NCBI RefSeq assembly: GCF_009931695.1
Contig: NZ_CP048000.1
Location: forward strand, 62,001-126,000
Source of the DNA: Anaerocolumna sedimenticola
GTDB lineage: Bacteria > Bacillota > Clostridia > Lachnospirales > Lachnospiraceae
Direction of reading: 5' to 3'
Length of the DNA: 64,000 bases
Under the pieces are notes generated by a model. It was not told the DNA's origin. It did not search any database and saw only the letters and a program-made list of their open reading frames with translations. Position numbers and translations under genes: made by a program. Below, piece by piece: positions 30,115-39,346 of this stretch (positions within the stretch are counted from its first letter, which is position 1; each line of letters starts with the position of its first letter).

Positions 30115-30143
30115 TTGAAACCATCTTAATAAAGGTCTATAAT
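30115..30143 (+). promoter_or_regulatory. Promoter of the ClC channel gene
   Basis: TTGAAA (30115-30120), 17-nt spacer, TATAAT (30138-30143). Transcription would begin close to 30147-30150, at the left arm of the leader structure. Confidence 0.75.
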
Positions 30144-30145
30144 TT

Positions 30146-30225
30146 ACACCTGTGTACAAAAAGAGAAGAATTAAGCTTCTATGTGTTATATTACATAAAT
30201 CATAGGATAACGCAGGTGTTTAAAA
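30146..30225 (+). promoter_or_regulatory. Structured leader masking the ClC ribosome-binding site
   Basis: ACACCTG (30146-30152), at the very 5' end of the predicted transcript, is complementary to CAGGTGT (30213-30219), which contains the ribosome-binding site. Inside lie AGAAG / CTTCT and CTATG / CATAG pairings. This makes a closed multi-stem structure of about 75 nt. It does not match the fluoride riboswitch consensus. A regulatory RNA is inferred from pairing alone. Confidence 0.5.
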
Positions 30226-31784
30226 ATGAAAATTAAAAATAACTACAAATCCGCTATAAACTCAGATGCAAATCGATTACATGTTATAGTAAACAGTGTT
30301 CTGGTGGGATTGCTGGCAGGTTTGGCAACCACACTCTACCGGTTAATCCTCGGAAAAGCCGAAGAAATTTGTTTTCATATATATTCCTATTTTAGAATAC
30401 ATCTTTCCTTACTTCCGGTAATGTTTTTATTACTCGCTGTGTCAGGTTATGTTACAGGTCTGCTTGTAAATAAATTCAAAATGATAAGCGGAAGCGGTAT
30501 TCCCCAGGTAAAGGGTATTATAATGGGGTATTTTAATAATAACTGGATCGGGACTTTAATTGGTAAATTCCTAGGTGGTACCCTATCCATTGCGGCAGGA
30601 CTTTCTCTGGGACGGGAAGGCCCCTCCATCCAGATTGGAGCCAGTGTTGCGGAAGGACTTGGTAATAAAATAGCTTCTACCAGGCAAGAAAAGAAAATAC
30701 TAATTGCCAGCGGAGCAAGTGCAGGTCTTGCTGCTGCATTTAATGCCCCATTAGCCGGAGCAATGTTTGCAATGGAAGAAATATTTAAGTATTTTTCTCC
30801 TGTTATTTTGTTATCTACCATGATTTCTGCCGTAACAGCAGATTATGTATCCAAGTTAGTTTTTGGAATGAATCCTGTTTTTCATTTTTCCTTAAGTACC
30901 AGTATCCCCTTAGACGGATACTGGCTATTAATTCTCCTCGGGGCAGTTCTCGGTGCCGCAGGTGCTTTCTATAACCATATTCTTCTCTTATCACAGAAGT
31001 TATATAAAAAATGCAGCTGGCTAAATACCAAAACCAGGATAATAATACCTTTTCTGCTTGCCGGAATATTAGGCTTGGTATTTCCAATTGTTTTAGGAGG
31101 CGGTCATGAAATACTAGGTGTAATCAAAATATCCCAGCCGATTATATTTATACTTCTGGTATTGATCGTAAAATTTGTCTTCTCGATGATCAGCTTCGGT
31201 TCCGGTGCACCCGGTGGTATATTTTTTCCGCTTCTCATTATGGGGCTTCCATTGGAGCAATCTATGGAAATATTGTTGTTAACTTACTGGGATATAATGA
31301 AAATTTGTTTTATAATTTTGTTATTCTATCCATGGTGGGTTTTTTTACTTCCATCGTAAGAGCACCTATTACCGGGGTAATCTTACTGATTGAAATGACA
31401 GGTTCCTTTACTCATCTGCTGCCACTTACAATCGTATCCATATTGTCCTATGTGGTTGCTGATTTATTAAAAAGTGAACCCGTCTATGATTCTTTACTGG
31501 AAAATCAGTTAAAAGAAAAAGGAATCCATACGGATTCCTTAGATTCTGATAAAAAAATAACTATTGAAACTATTGTTCATCATGGTTCTCTGGCAGAAAA
31601 TAAACTGGTTAAAGATATTGATCTTCCTGATAACTGCCTGCTTATTGCTCTTAAGCGAAACCAGCACGAGTTTATCCCAAAAGGAAATACAAAAATATTA
31701 GCCGGAGATTATCTCATTTTACTTACGGATATTAATTCGGAAGCAACCTTAAGAGTAAGGCTTACCGAAGTGGTGACATCTTAG
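30226..31784 (+). pseudogene. ClC-family chloride channel/antiporter with C-terminal TrkA_C domain, one-base frameshift
   Basis: The first frame shows the ClC selectivity motifs GSGIPQ, GREGPS and GAPGGIFFP. It derails after PLLIMG and stops at 31359. The second frame picks up FVILSMVGFFTSIVRAPITG and carries a TrkA_C-like ligand-binding domain (about the last 75 residues) to 31784. One extra G in the GGGG run at 31242-31245 gives IMGASIGAIYGNIVVNLLGYNEN and a 519-aa protein. GREGP with a Glu gate points to the proton-coupled exchanger branch. The final TAG is the first triplet of a family A element. Confidence 0.85.
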
Positions 31785-31856
31785 GTAATTGGGAAACTCT
31801 TTCGTTATGCGAATATACCAAACGATTGAAACGAATTCCAGAGTTTCAGTCACCTA
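31782..31856. repeat. Family A element, 75-bp internal-deletion form, spanning two convergent stop codons
   Basis: TAGGTAATTGGGAAACT... to ...AGTTTCAGTCACCTA: both family A termini with the middle lost. Its left TAG is the stop of the ClC gene and its right TCA is the stop (TGA) of the radical-SAM gene on the other strand. No target duplication is visible. Confidence 0.7.
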
Positions 31857-32742
31857 TAAAGTTAAAGAGGGATAATTGATTATATCCATATCCTGATTTA
31901 TAACTGGCTATAATGTCTTTCATATGATATAATATATGATTTTTCTCACACTCATGAGCAAACAGCCGATACAATTCCCTTGCATTAGGACTGGTACATT
32001 GATATCTGTCACCATAACGGCTGATATATTTGGTTTTTAACCCGGGAAAAGCTTCATCCAGTTTCTCATAAAAATATTCCCTCTGGTTATTTCGAAGTGT
32101 CACGCCAAATGCGGGATAGATAAACCTGGCTCCGTTTTCTTTAGCAAGCTGCACCATATTTATAACATTCTCTTTGTTATCATTAATGAATGGAAGAACC
32201 GGCATAAACAGTATTCCGGCAAAAATTCCCGCTTCCGACAGTTTGCGGATTGCCTCAAACCTCTTAGAGGAGGAATCTGTATTAGGTTCTATTAATCCGG
32301 ATACGGCATCATCCGTATTAGTTATTGTTATTTTACAGATAACCGGAGAATGCTCTTTCATTGTCTGCAGAATATCAATATCCCGGGTTATCAAAGAACT
32401 TTTTGTTGCAATAGCAATACCAAACTGAAAAGCATCCGCTAATTCCAGGGCATGTCTGGTTAAATTAAGCTCTTTCTCAAAAGGATTATAAGGATCACTC
32501 ATGGACCCTGTACCAATAACTCCTGTCTTAATCTTACGCCTGAGTTCATCCCGAATAATTTCCAGGGCATTTTCTTTTGCCCTAACCGTATCAAAATGAT
32601 CTACCCGGTAGCAGTCACTCCTGCTGTCACAATAGATACAGCCATGGCAGCATCCTTTATAGATATTCATATTGTAATCCGTTCCGAACCAGGAAGTATT
32701 CTTTGTCTTGGTAACAATCGTTTTTGCAGGAATATATTGCAT
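31846..32742 (-). CDS. Radical SAM protein, SPL/Rv2578c-like
   Basis: 298 aa. The iron-sulfur cluster motif is C-x3-C-x2-C in KGCCHGCIYCDSR near residue 31-39, followed by GTGSMSDPYNPFE and the radical-SAM barrel (ITITNTDD, GILFMPVLPFIND). The family resembles spore photoproduct lyase-type proteins, but members outside SplB have no agreed function. The C-terminal end is set by a stop codon inside a repeat element, so the original C-terminus may have been longer or different. Confidence 0.85.
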   Translation of the reverse strand: MQYIPAKTIVTKTKNTSWFGTDYNMNIYKGCCHGCIYCDSRSDCYRVDHFDTVRAKENALEIIRDELRRKIKTGVIGTGSMSDPYNPFEKELNLTRHALELADAFQFGIAIATKSSLITRDIDILQTMKEHSPVICKITITNTDDAVSGLIEPNTDSSSKRFEAIRKLSEAGIFAGILFMPVLPFINDNKENVINMVQLAKENGARFIYPAFGVTLRNNQREYFYEKLDEAFPGLKTKYISRYGDRYQCTSPNARELYRLFAHECEKNHILYHMKDIIASYKSGYGYNQLSLFNFIGD

Positions 32743-32888
32743 AAGATACCTCTTCTTACTGCTAAAATCTATTATTTCATTGCGAGACAGGACACAAAAG
32801 CCCTTTCCTCTTCACTTATCAATCAAGGCTTTATATGTTCTGCCTTCTAATCATTCTATCATGCCAAACATGACATCAGCGTGTCATA

Positions 32889-33788
32889 TTAATCGTACGA
32901 ATGTAATGTTTCTTTCAACTTATTTTTTATTATTTCCCTGACCCTGATTGGTTCCAATACTTTGGCATAATTTCCATAAGATAAAATTAGTCCGTATACC
33001 CAATCATCCTCCGGATAAGTCATGGTAATAATAAAACCACCGTCCTTTTCTTTTTCTATTTGATCTTCATCAAATTCATCATAAATACGGTAAGCCTGTG
33101 AAGAAGAAATTCTAAGTTTGATCGCTTCCTGCGGTATTTGAGGTATATTCTCCTGAATCGATACGATATCCTGAGATAAGTCTCTTGTAAATTGCTCATT
33201 CAAGATGCTCAATTCTTTTATTCTATTTAATTTAAAGGTTCTTATATCGTTTTTAGTCCTGCAGTAAGCTTTTAAATACCAGCTTTTATTTTTAAACCAT
33301 AATTGAAGGGGTTCCACTTCTCTGCTTCCTTTTTCCCCATAGCTGTTATAATATTGAAATTTTAAAATTTTTTTTTGTAAAACCGCTGTTTTAATCAGAT
33401 TAAATTTATTTTTCTGCGTATTACTCCAGTCGGAATAATCAACTTCTATCCAATTATTTTGTTTGGTTCCAAACAGATTACTTAACTTATTCAGTACCTT
33501 ATCTAAATCCGGATAATTAGTAGCACTTAATCCCTGGAGTGCAGACAGGATATCTTCCTGCTCCCCTTTTGACAATACGGATTTATTCAGCACAAAATTA
33601 TCCAGTAATCCGATACCTCCGCCCTTACCCTTACTGGTATAAATAGGAATCCCTGATTGACACAATACATCAATATCCCTATATATGGTTCGTACGGAGA
33701 CTTCAAAATGTTCAGCCAGTTCTTTGGCCGTTATATAATTTTTATTTAACAGAATATATACTATTTCAAATAATCGATTTACCTGCAT
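32889..33788 (-). CDS. HTH/WYL-domain transcriptional regulator (YafY type)
   Basis: About 299 aa. ATG 33788 is preferred (GGGTG 6 nt upstream); a GTG three codons earlier is possible. The N-terminal winged helix reads NYITAKELAEHFEVSVRTIYRDIDVL. The C-terminal WYL domain is present as LQLWFKNKSWYLKAYCRTKNDIRTFKLNRI, written here in part, followed by a WCX-type end (YPEDDWVYGLILSYG). WYL domains sense nucleotides or other ligands. It stands alone, divergent from nothing obvious and 147 nt upstream of the radical-SAM gene on the same strand. Target unknown. Confidence 0.88.
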   Translation of the reverse strand: MQVNRLFEIVYILLNKNYITAKELAEHFEVSVRTIYRDIDVLCQSGIPIYTSKGKGGGIGLLDNFVLNKSVLSKGEQEDILSALQGLSATNYPDLDKVLNKLSNLFGTKQNNWIEVDYSDWSNTQKNKFNLIKTAVLQKKILKFQYYNSYGEKGSREVEPLQLWFKNKSWYLKAYCRTKNDIRTFKLNRIKELSILNEQFTRDLSQDIVSIQENIPQIPQEAIKLRISSSQAYRIYDEFDEDQIEKEKDGGFIITMTYPEDDWVYGLILSYGNYAKVLEPIRVREIIKNKLKETLHSYD

Positions 33789-33937
33789 ATTCATCACCCA
33801 AGCTCATTGAAACATTATCCTGTGACAATATGATGTCAAATTTTTTACTATTCTATTTTTTATGGTATTTTTTCTAACGATTATCTTAACTATTTATAAA
33901 GTGTTGTTTTCTATAGGTTCAATTATAAAACGTTTAA

Positions 33938-34738
33938 TTATTTTTTCTTACTTTTAAAAGGAAATGTTAATATCAGAAAAACTACCCCCGTCAGTACTAT
34001 GGTGGCACCCGGTTTTAGTCCTTTGTAAAAGGATAGGGTTAAACCTGTTACGGTAAAGATTACTGCAAATGAGATGGAATATAATAAGGTCTGTTTAAAA
34101 CTTTTACCGAACTGCATTCCGCAGGTAACAGGTATTACCATTAAAGATGAAATAATAAGTGCTCCTACTGTTCTTGAGGCAACGGATACGGTCAGGGCGG
34201 TTAATATGGTAAATACAATATTAATCGTCCGGACAGGTACTCCGGACAATTGGGCAGCCGATTCATCAAATGCCATATAGAGAAGTTCCTTATACAGCAT
34301 AAGAAAAACAGTAATGACCAATAAACTGATTCCGATAACCAACCACAATTCAAAATCAGTAATAGCAACAATACTGCCAAATAAAAAACTATTAAAATTA
34401 GAGGTATTGCTTACAAATCCGGAAAGTACCCCGGCTAAACCTACCCCTGCAGACATTACAACGGCAATAGATATTTCCGAATATTTGGGGAACCTTTTAC
34501 GTATAAACTCTATGCCAAAGGCAGCAAAGATGCAGGCTATGGAGGCACCTAATACCGGATTCATACCCATAATAAGTCCCAGGGCTACACCCGCTAAGGA
34601 TGTATGACTTAGGGCATCCCCTGTCATGGATAACCGCCTTAATACTACAATAATACCAATACAGGGTACGATAACAGCAAGAAGAATACCTACTATAAAT
34701 GCTTTCCGCATAAAATCGTACTGCAATAACATATCCAT
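33938..34738 (-). CDS. znuB: Zinc ABC transporter permease, ZnuB-like
   Basis: 266 aa, ABC-3 permease family with about eight membrane segments. GDALSHTSLAGVALGLIMG, written here in part, and GTPV/SGVPVRTIN are family hallmarks. It follows znuC by 16 nt and ends the operon. The metal is inferred to be zinc from the acidic/His pattern of the binding protein and the divergent Zur-like regulator with its palindrome. Confidence 0.88.
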   Translation of the reverse strand: MDMLLQYDFMRKAFIVGILLAVIVPCIGIIVVLRRLSMTGDALSHTSLAGVALGLIMGMNPVLGASIACIFAAFGIEFIRKRFPKYSEISIAVVMSAGVGLAGVLSGFVSNTSNFNSFLFGSIVAITDFELWLVIGISLLVITVFLMLYKELLYMAFDESAAQLSGVPVRTINIVFTILTALTVSVASRTVGALIISSLMVIPVTCGMQFGKSFKQTLLYSISFAVIFTVTGLTLSFYKGLKPGATIVLTGVVFLILTFPFKSKKK

Positions 34739-34754
34739 AATAAAGTTTTCCCCC

Positions 34755-35411
34755 TTACTGATTACTTTCTGCCTGTATTAAATGTAACTTTTTATCTTTA
34801 ATTTCATAGATCTTATTCATAGCATTTCTGACATCCTGAATGCTGTGAGTCACCATAATTATGGTGATTCCGTTTTCCCTGTTTAGTTGGTACAGCAATT
34901 GGTAAATATTTTTCTCATTTTCCGAATCAATGCCGGCTATCGGTTCATCCAAAATCAATATCTCAGGATTATTAGCCAGGGATTTTGCTATTAAAACCCT
35001 TTGCTGCTGCCCTCCGGATAACTTGCTGATTAATCTGTCTTTATATTCTGACATACCGACTATGGCTAAAGCCTTATCTGCCATATCATAATGCTTTTTT
35101 TTCGGCCTTTTAAATAAACCGATACTGCTGTATAAATTAAGCATTACAACTTCCATTACCGTTGCAGGAAAATCACCTTTAACCGATAACCCGACCTGGG
35201 GAACATAACCTATATTCTTGACAGTTCTGTTTATAGTACCGTTTCTGGTTTGCAGTAATCCTAACATTAATTTAATCAAGGTACTTTTCCCGGTTCCGTT
35301 GGAACCTATAATTCCTACATAATCCCCTTTTTCAACTTTTAAATTAATATCATCCAGGATTAATCCATCCTCATAACCAAAACTAAGGTTTTTCATTTCA
35401 ATACTATACAT
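34755..35411 (-). CDS. znuC: Zinc ABC transporter ATP-binding protein, ZnuC-like
   Basis: 218 aa ATPase: Walker A G-S-N-G-T-G-K-S at about 36-43, signature LSGGQQQR, Walker B ILILDEPIAGID, switch His in MVTHSI. Lies between the binding protein and permease genes on the same strand, in the usual Znu order. Confidence 0.9.
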   Translation of the reverse strand: MYSIEMKNLSFGYEDGLILDDINLKVEKGDYVGIIGSNGTGKSTLIKLMLGLLQTRNGTINRTVKNIGYVPQVGLSVKGDFPATVMEVVMLNLYSSIGLFKRPKKKHYDMADKALAIVGMSEYKDRLISKLSGGQQQRVLIAKSLANNPEILILDEPIAGIDSENEKNIYQLLYQLNRENGITIIMVTHSIQDVRNAMNKIYEIKDKKLHLIQAESNQ

Positions 35412-35440
35412 GGCTGCCTCCTGCCCCTTTGTTTCCTGAT

Positions 35441-36418
35441 TTATTTCAGCGCATTTACTAAAGCTTCCAGATTTCTGTCCATTATAGATAAATAATCTTC
35501 ACCTGCATTTATCTGTTCCTGAGTCAGGCCCTCCAACGGATTTAAAACATCGGTTTTTGCTCCGATTTCCGATGCGATGGTTTCCGCCACTTTGGGACTT
35601 ACTAATTCTTCAAAAAAAATGGTTTTGATATTCCTGCTTTTTGCAAAGTCAACAATTTCTGCCATTCTTTTTGCATCCGGTTCGGAATCTGCTGCAAGTC
35701 CTTCTATAGCTATCTGATTCAAACCATAATCTGTACATAAATAAGCAAATGCCTGATGGGCAACTACAATATCTTTATTTGCTAAAACCGATAATTCATT
35801 TGTAAATTTTGAATCCAAAATATCAAAATCGGCTGCATATTTATTAAAATTCTGTTCATAATAAGCAGCGTTATCCGGATCTGCTTTTACAAATGCATTT
35901 TTGATTGTTTCCATTTCCTTTTTTGCATTTTTAATACTTAACCAGACATGGGGATCCGAGGCCGTCTCTTCGCCGCTTTCGCTTTCCCCTTCTTCCTCTT
36001 CTCTCTCTAACAAGGTAAGTCCCTGGGATGCTTCCACTAATATGAGGCTGTCATTTTCAAGAGAGGAGGTAACCTGATCAATCCAGTGTTCCATACCGAC
36101 ACCATTATATATCAGTATATCCCCTTTCTCAAGGCTTAAAATATCCGTTGTCGCAGGTTCCCAGTCATGAGGTTCCGTACCTGCCGGAACAAGATTTGTT
36201 ATATGAACTTTATCACCGCCGACTTTCACAGCAAAGTCATATAAGGGATAAAAACTGGTATATACCTCAAGTTTCTTATCTTTTGAATCATTCTTCTTAT
36301 CCAGGTTTTCAGTCACTACTTCCGTGCTTTTTATTGAATTTTCCTTTGGCTGCTTACTGCAGGCGGTAAAGGAAAAGATTGCTATCAGAAAAACCAATAT
36401 CTTTAAATATTTTTTCAT
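35441..36418 (-). CDS. znuA: Zinc-binding lipoprotein, ZnuA-like
   Basis: 325 aa. Lipoprotein signal MKKYLKILVFLIAIFSFTAC. The cluster-A1 fold shows the metal-binding His residues in EPHDWEPA, DPHVWLS and VAHQAFAY. An acidic loop (EREEEEGESESGEE) stands between them, the counterpart of the His/acidic loop of zinc-specific members. First gene of znuACB and divergent from the Fur-family gene, with a palindrome at 36486-36506 between them. Confidence 0.9.
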   Translation of the reverse strand: MKKYLKILVFLIAIFSFTACSKQPKENSIKSTEVVTENLDKKNDSKDKKLEVYTSFYPLYDFAVKVGGDKVHITNLVPAGTEPHDWEPATTDILSLEKGDILIYNGVGMEHWIDQVTSSLENDSLILVEASQGLTLLEREEEEGESESGEETASDPHVWLSIKNAKKEMETIKNAFVKADPDNAAYYEQNFNKYAADFDILDSKFTNELSVLANKDIVVAHQAFAYLCTDYGLNQIAIEGLAADSEPDAKRMAEIVDFAKSRNIKTIFFEELVSPKVAETIASEIGAKTDVLNPLEGLTQEQINAGEDYLSIMDRNLEALVNALK

Positions 36419-36485
36419 TATAAATCACCGTATCTTTCTTTAATAAAATAAAAATTTCTTATAGTTGCGTTCCGGAAACAAACGC

Positions 36486-36506
36486 AAATGCAAATCATTT
36501 GCATTT
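36486..36506. promoter_or_regulatory. Zur-type operator
   Basis: A perfect palindrome, arms AAATGCAAAT and ATTTGCATTT around a single C, 68 nt upstream of znuA. The TGCAAAT-ATTTGCA core is like known Fur-family boxes of the Zur/AdcR kind. The rest of the 36419-36789 gap is AT-rich leader for the two divergent units. Confidence 0.78.
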
Positions 36507-36789
36507 AATATACTACGATATTTACTTACTGTCAAGGATGAAAATTTATTACATCCTTTTTAACATATTAAATAAGGATATATAGTAAACTGAATAAACT
36601 TATTTTCCGGTTTATACTTAATATATTCTTATCAAAAAACGATAAATAATTTCTTCTTCTTGACAATTGCCAAACTCTATTCTATGATTTTAAGAGAATA
36701 AACATAGATTACCACCTCAGACTAAGTATCCGTTAATAATTAAAACTTTACACTGAGTACCCTATGTTAGTTTAAAGGAGTGAACTACC

Positions 36790-37212
36790 TTGGATAATAA
36801 TACATTAAAATCTGCCGACCTAAAACAAACCAAAAAGCGTATTCTTATATTATCTGTTTTAGAAACTGCAGCTACTGCCCTAACTGCAGAAGAAATCGAC
36901 GAGCTGACCTCAAAAGATATGAAGATGAGTATATCTACCATATACCGCGCTTTAAATGCTTTAGCGGATAAAAATGTAATTAAGAAGGCGCTTCACCAGG
37001 ATGGCAAAACTTATTATGAAATAAATAATCATACCCACAGGCATTCCCTTTTATGTACGTTATGCAATGAAAGAATACCCATTGATGCTTGTCCCCTTGA
37101 AAGTCTGGAGAATTACCTGGCGTCTGAAACCGGTTATGTTATTACAGGTCATAACTTGGAGTTTTTTGGTATATGTCCGAAATGCGCTGCTAAAAAAGCC
37201 AAAACAAAATAA
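36790..37212 (+). CDS. zur: Fur-family regulator, Zur-like
   Basis: 140 aa. It begins with TTG at 36790; AAAGGAG upstream supports this. The winged helix is SISTIYRALNALADKNVIKK. The H-x-H-R-H segment NNHTHRHSLLC and paired cysteines (C-T-L-C and C-P-K-C) are the structural zinc site of Fur proteins. Its divergence from znuACB across a Fur-type palindrome argues for zinc sensing and repression of uptake. PerR or Fur identity is not excluded by sequence alone. Confidence 0.85.
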   Translation: MDNNTLKSADLKQTKKRILILSVLETAATALTAEEIDELTSKDMKMSISTIYRALNALADKNVIKKALHQDGKTYYEINNHTHRHSLLCTLCNERIPIDACPLESLENYLASETGYVITGHNLEFFGICPKCAAKKAKTK

Positions 37213-37330
37213 ATAACCATAGCAGAAGTTGATTCTGGAAAAATTGCCATAGGATTTTAAGAAGATATAAAATGTATTATACTATTAAAACACTTACCAT
37301 AATAATAAATAGAAATAATTATGTATAAAA

Positions 37331-37426
37331 CCGGAAGAAACAGACTTTGCGAGTTTCTCCGGTTCGCATGTGCGTTCGAATGATTGCAAGCAAGCTTGCT
37401 AATTCACACTTTGCTTTCGCGGAAAT
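37331..37426. repeat. Family B repeat
   Basis: CCGGAAGAAACAGACTTTGC... through GCAAGCAAGCTTGC to CTTTCGCGGAAATT. It shares this order with copies at 42828, 46676 and 57412. It fills most of the 37213-37543 gap, and the CCGGAAGAAAC / GAGTTTCTCCGG hairpin could end either flanking transcript. Confidence 0.75.
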
Positions 37427-37543
37427 TATTTAAGGGAAGTTAAAATTAACTTCCCTTAAAATATGTAATAATCCATTGAATAAGCTACAATCTTTCGCCT
37501 ATAATTTTAACTTTTTGTGCTGCTATGCCCTTTTCAACTCAAT

Positions 37544-37804
37544 TTATTTTGTAGATTTTTCTCCCTCTATACTTTTTAGTATGGCTACCTGGTCAGGTAT
37601 ATCATCCCGTTCTATTCTGATTTTTGTCCATAAACCAAATAATTTTTTATTTGCATGATGAAGATAGTCGTATAGGTTATCCTCATTTACATGACTAATG
37701 GGATTTAAACAGATTAATAAATTATTTACCTTATTGAAATGATTTGTTTTACTTAAAAGTTCTACTTCTTCTGTGATTTTATTTAATAAAATTATATCAT
37801 GCAT
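37544..37804 (-). CDS. HypA-like small protein lacking the zinc finger
   Basis: 86 aa. It begins MHDIILLNKITEEVELL, like the M-H-E nickel-binding start of HypA. The spacing of hydrophobic positions also fits HypA (VNNLLICLNPISHVNEDNL, then KIRIERDDIP). The CxxC...CxxC zinc module of real HypA is absent, and no frameshift explains it. GGAGG lies at good distance. Last gene of a minus-strand trio with a b5-domain protein and a hydrogenase-maturation-protease-like protein, yet no hydrogenase gene is in the window. The assignment is tentative. Confidence 0.55.
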   Translation of the reverse strand: MHDIILLNKITEEVELLSKTNHFNKVNNLLICLNPISHVNEDNLYDYLHHANKKLFGLWTKIRIERDDIPDQVAILKSIEGEKSTK

Positions 37805-37879
37805 TTGTTAATCCTCCATATTTTCGTCTGAAATTCCTTAACACGAACCGGCTTGTCATTCTTTTAAACAATATTAATC

Positions 37880-38512
37880 CTATACTAATATTCCAACCAC
37901 CGGAAGCTGTTCTATAACAGCCCTTACTCCCCCATGGCATGCCATAAATTGACCGGATAAATCATTTCCGGAGACTAAACCAAAATGGGTTCCTCCTGCC
38001 CAGGGTATTCTCTGGCTCACATCATATACAACTCCATTAACGGCTACATAAGCAGGACGGCCGTTTTCCCCGTTATAATTCTTTAACTCCTCCAATGTAA
38101 AAGTCTTTTGTTCCGCAGGTGTCTCCGGCTGTGGTAAATTCTCTGGTGGAACTGTTTCCGGTACGGTCTCTGGTGTTTCGGAAACCGGCGCGGCCTCGGG
38201 TGCTTCGGGCAGAGGAAAATCCACTGTTTCCGGCTCCTGCTCCGGTATTTCTAATGGCGGTGGTGCAACAAAAGGAGGCAGCTGCGAAACTGTTTCGGGT
38301 ACATACTCAGGAAACTGCTGCATTACAGGGTTTCCAGTTTTAGACAAATTGCGTTCCAGCTGTATAATTAATTCTTCCGTGCGCTCTTTTATCAGGTTCT
38401 GATGATAATTCTTCTCATAGGGGGTTACCCCAAGTGCTTCCATCTTGCTGTAATAACTGATCTCTTTTGCGAACTGGTTAATCATATCTTTTAATTCGTA
38501 CTCACCTTTCAT
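37880..38512 (-). CDS. Cytochrome b5-like domain protein with Pro/Glu-rich linker
   Basis: About 210 aa from ATG 38512 (MKGEYELKDMINQF; AGGTG box close by; a start 8 codons earlier has none). There is a helical N-terminus of some 75 residues. A Pro/Glu/Val-rich linker follows (about 80-140). The C-terminal b5-like domain has FTLEELKNYNG, AYVAVNGVVYDVS, W-A-G-G-T-H-F-G and ACHG, the last two carrying the likely heme-ligand histidines. No signal peptide. Probably a small cytoplasmic heme or ligand-binding protein; partner unknown. Confidence 0.75.
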   Translation of the reverse strand: MKGEYELKDMINQFAKEISYYSKMEALGVTPYEKNYHQNLIKERTEELIIQLERNLSKTGNPVMQQFPEYVPETVSQLPPFVAPPPLEIPEQEPETVDFPLPEAPEAAPVSETPETVPETVPPENLPQPETPAEQKTFTLEELKNYNGENGRPAYVAVNGVVYDVSQRIPWAGGTHFGLVSGNDLSGQFMACHGGVRAVIEQLPVVGILV

Positions 38513-38605
38513 CTTATCACCTATTGCATAACACATCAGCAGACAGATGTGTTACAGCCACTAAAAAAGGTTGAAGGAATCTGTATGTGGCATCCTTTCT
38601 AATCT

Positions 38606-39073
38606 TTATTTTCTTTCAACCTGCGCCCTTCTTTCTTCCTGCAATAAATCCAGATAATGCTGAACCTCTTTTATTATATCTTTTTTCTTCTTTTGTAATT
38701 CCTGTGTTAAACCAAATCCAAAGGTTATCTCTTTTACTTCTACAGCCAGAATATCACCTTCCAGGTTAGGATAATAAAGCTTTAAAATATCCAACAAATT
38801 ATAACTATGCTGGGTATATCCACTGTATTCGGAGGTATATTGATTAAGCGGTATCATGGATATTTCACCCGGACTTTTCCCATAACTTGCCGCATCCAGA
38901 ATTATTACCGTATCAAAATCATTTACCTTGGAAATACAATATCCAAAATCTGTCTCCCCGTATATAACTTCTACTCCTTTTACTTTAAGTTCTTCTTCCA
39001 TTGCTTTTGCTATAAAGATACCTATGCCGTCATCTTTCATCAGTACGTTTCCCATTGCGATCAATTTTAGCAT
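38606..39073 (-). CDS. Hydrogenase maturation protease-like protein (M52 family)
   Basis: 155 aa. GNVLMKDDGIGIFIAKAM is the G-N-x-L-x-x-D-D-G-x-G motif of HycI/HyaD endopeptidases. An aspartate in the second strand region (VIILDAASYG) and H-S-Y-N-L supply the other nickel-site ligands. These proteases trim the hydrogenase large subunit after nickel insertion. Here no hydrogenase is adjacent, so the target is elsewhere or something different. AAGGAG precedes ATG 39073. Confidence 0.82.
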   Translation of the reverse strand: MLKLIAMGNVLMKDDGIGIFIAKAMEEELKVKGVEVIYGETDFGYCISKVNDFDTVIILDAASYGKSPGEISMIPLNQYTSEYSGYTQHSYNLLDILKLYYPNLEGDILAVEVKEITFGFGLTQELQKKKKDIIKEVQHYLDLLQEERRAQVERK

Positions 39074-39089
39074 CCTACTTCTCCTTCAA

Positions 39090-39150
39090 ACAATTGCAAA
39101 ATTACTTAAAATTTGAACATACCATACAATTTAATACCAATTTTCAACAA
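39090..39150. repeat. Family A repeat, left-half remnant
   Basis: CAATTGCAAAATTACTT..., then ACATACCATACAATTTAATACC, matching the left half of the 151-bp copies. The rest of the 39074-39445 gap up to the terminator at 39347 shows no gene. Confidence 0.5.
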
Positions 39151-39346
39151 CTGCAGCGGCCTTTCAAAACAGATAGATTTTTTATAAAATATGTTACTAA
39201 CGAATCCATACCATCCGGGAAACACCACTGTGCGCATCCAATACAAAAGGAGTTGTTTCCAACCGGCCAGTAGGATATATCTTTATTCATTTATATTAGT
39301 ACAGGTTGTAGAATAATACTGTTTTCTTTAAAAATAAGATAAAAAA

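Noticed and set aside
30060-30225. Fluoride riboswitch before the ClC gene
   Set aside because: The conserved fluoride pseudoknot sequences are not present, and the encoded channel has the GREGP motif of chloride/proton exchangers.
37544-37804. HypA zinc module lost through a frameshift
   Set aside because: No CxxC pair appears in any frame downstream; the protein simply ends there.
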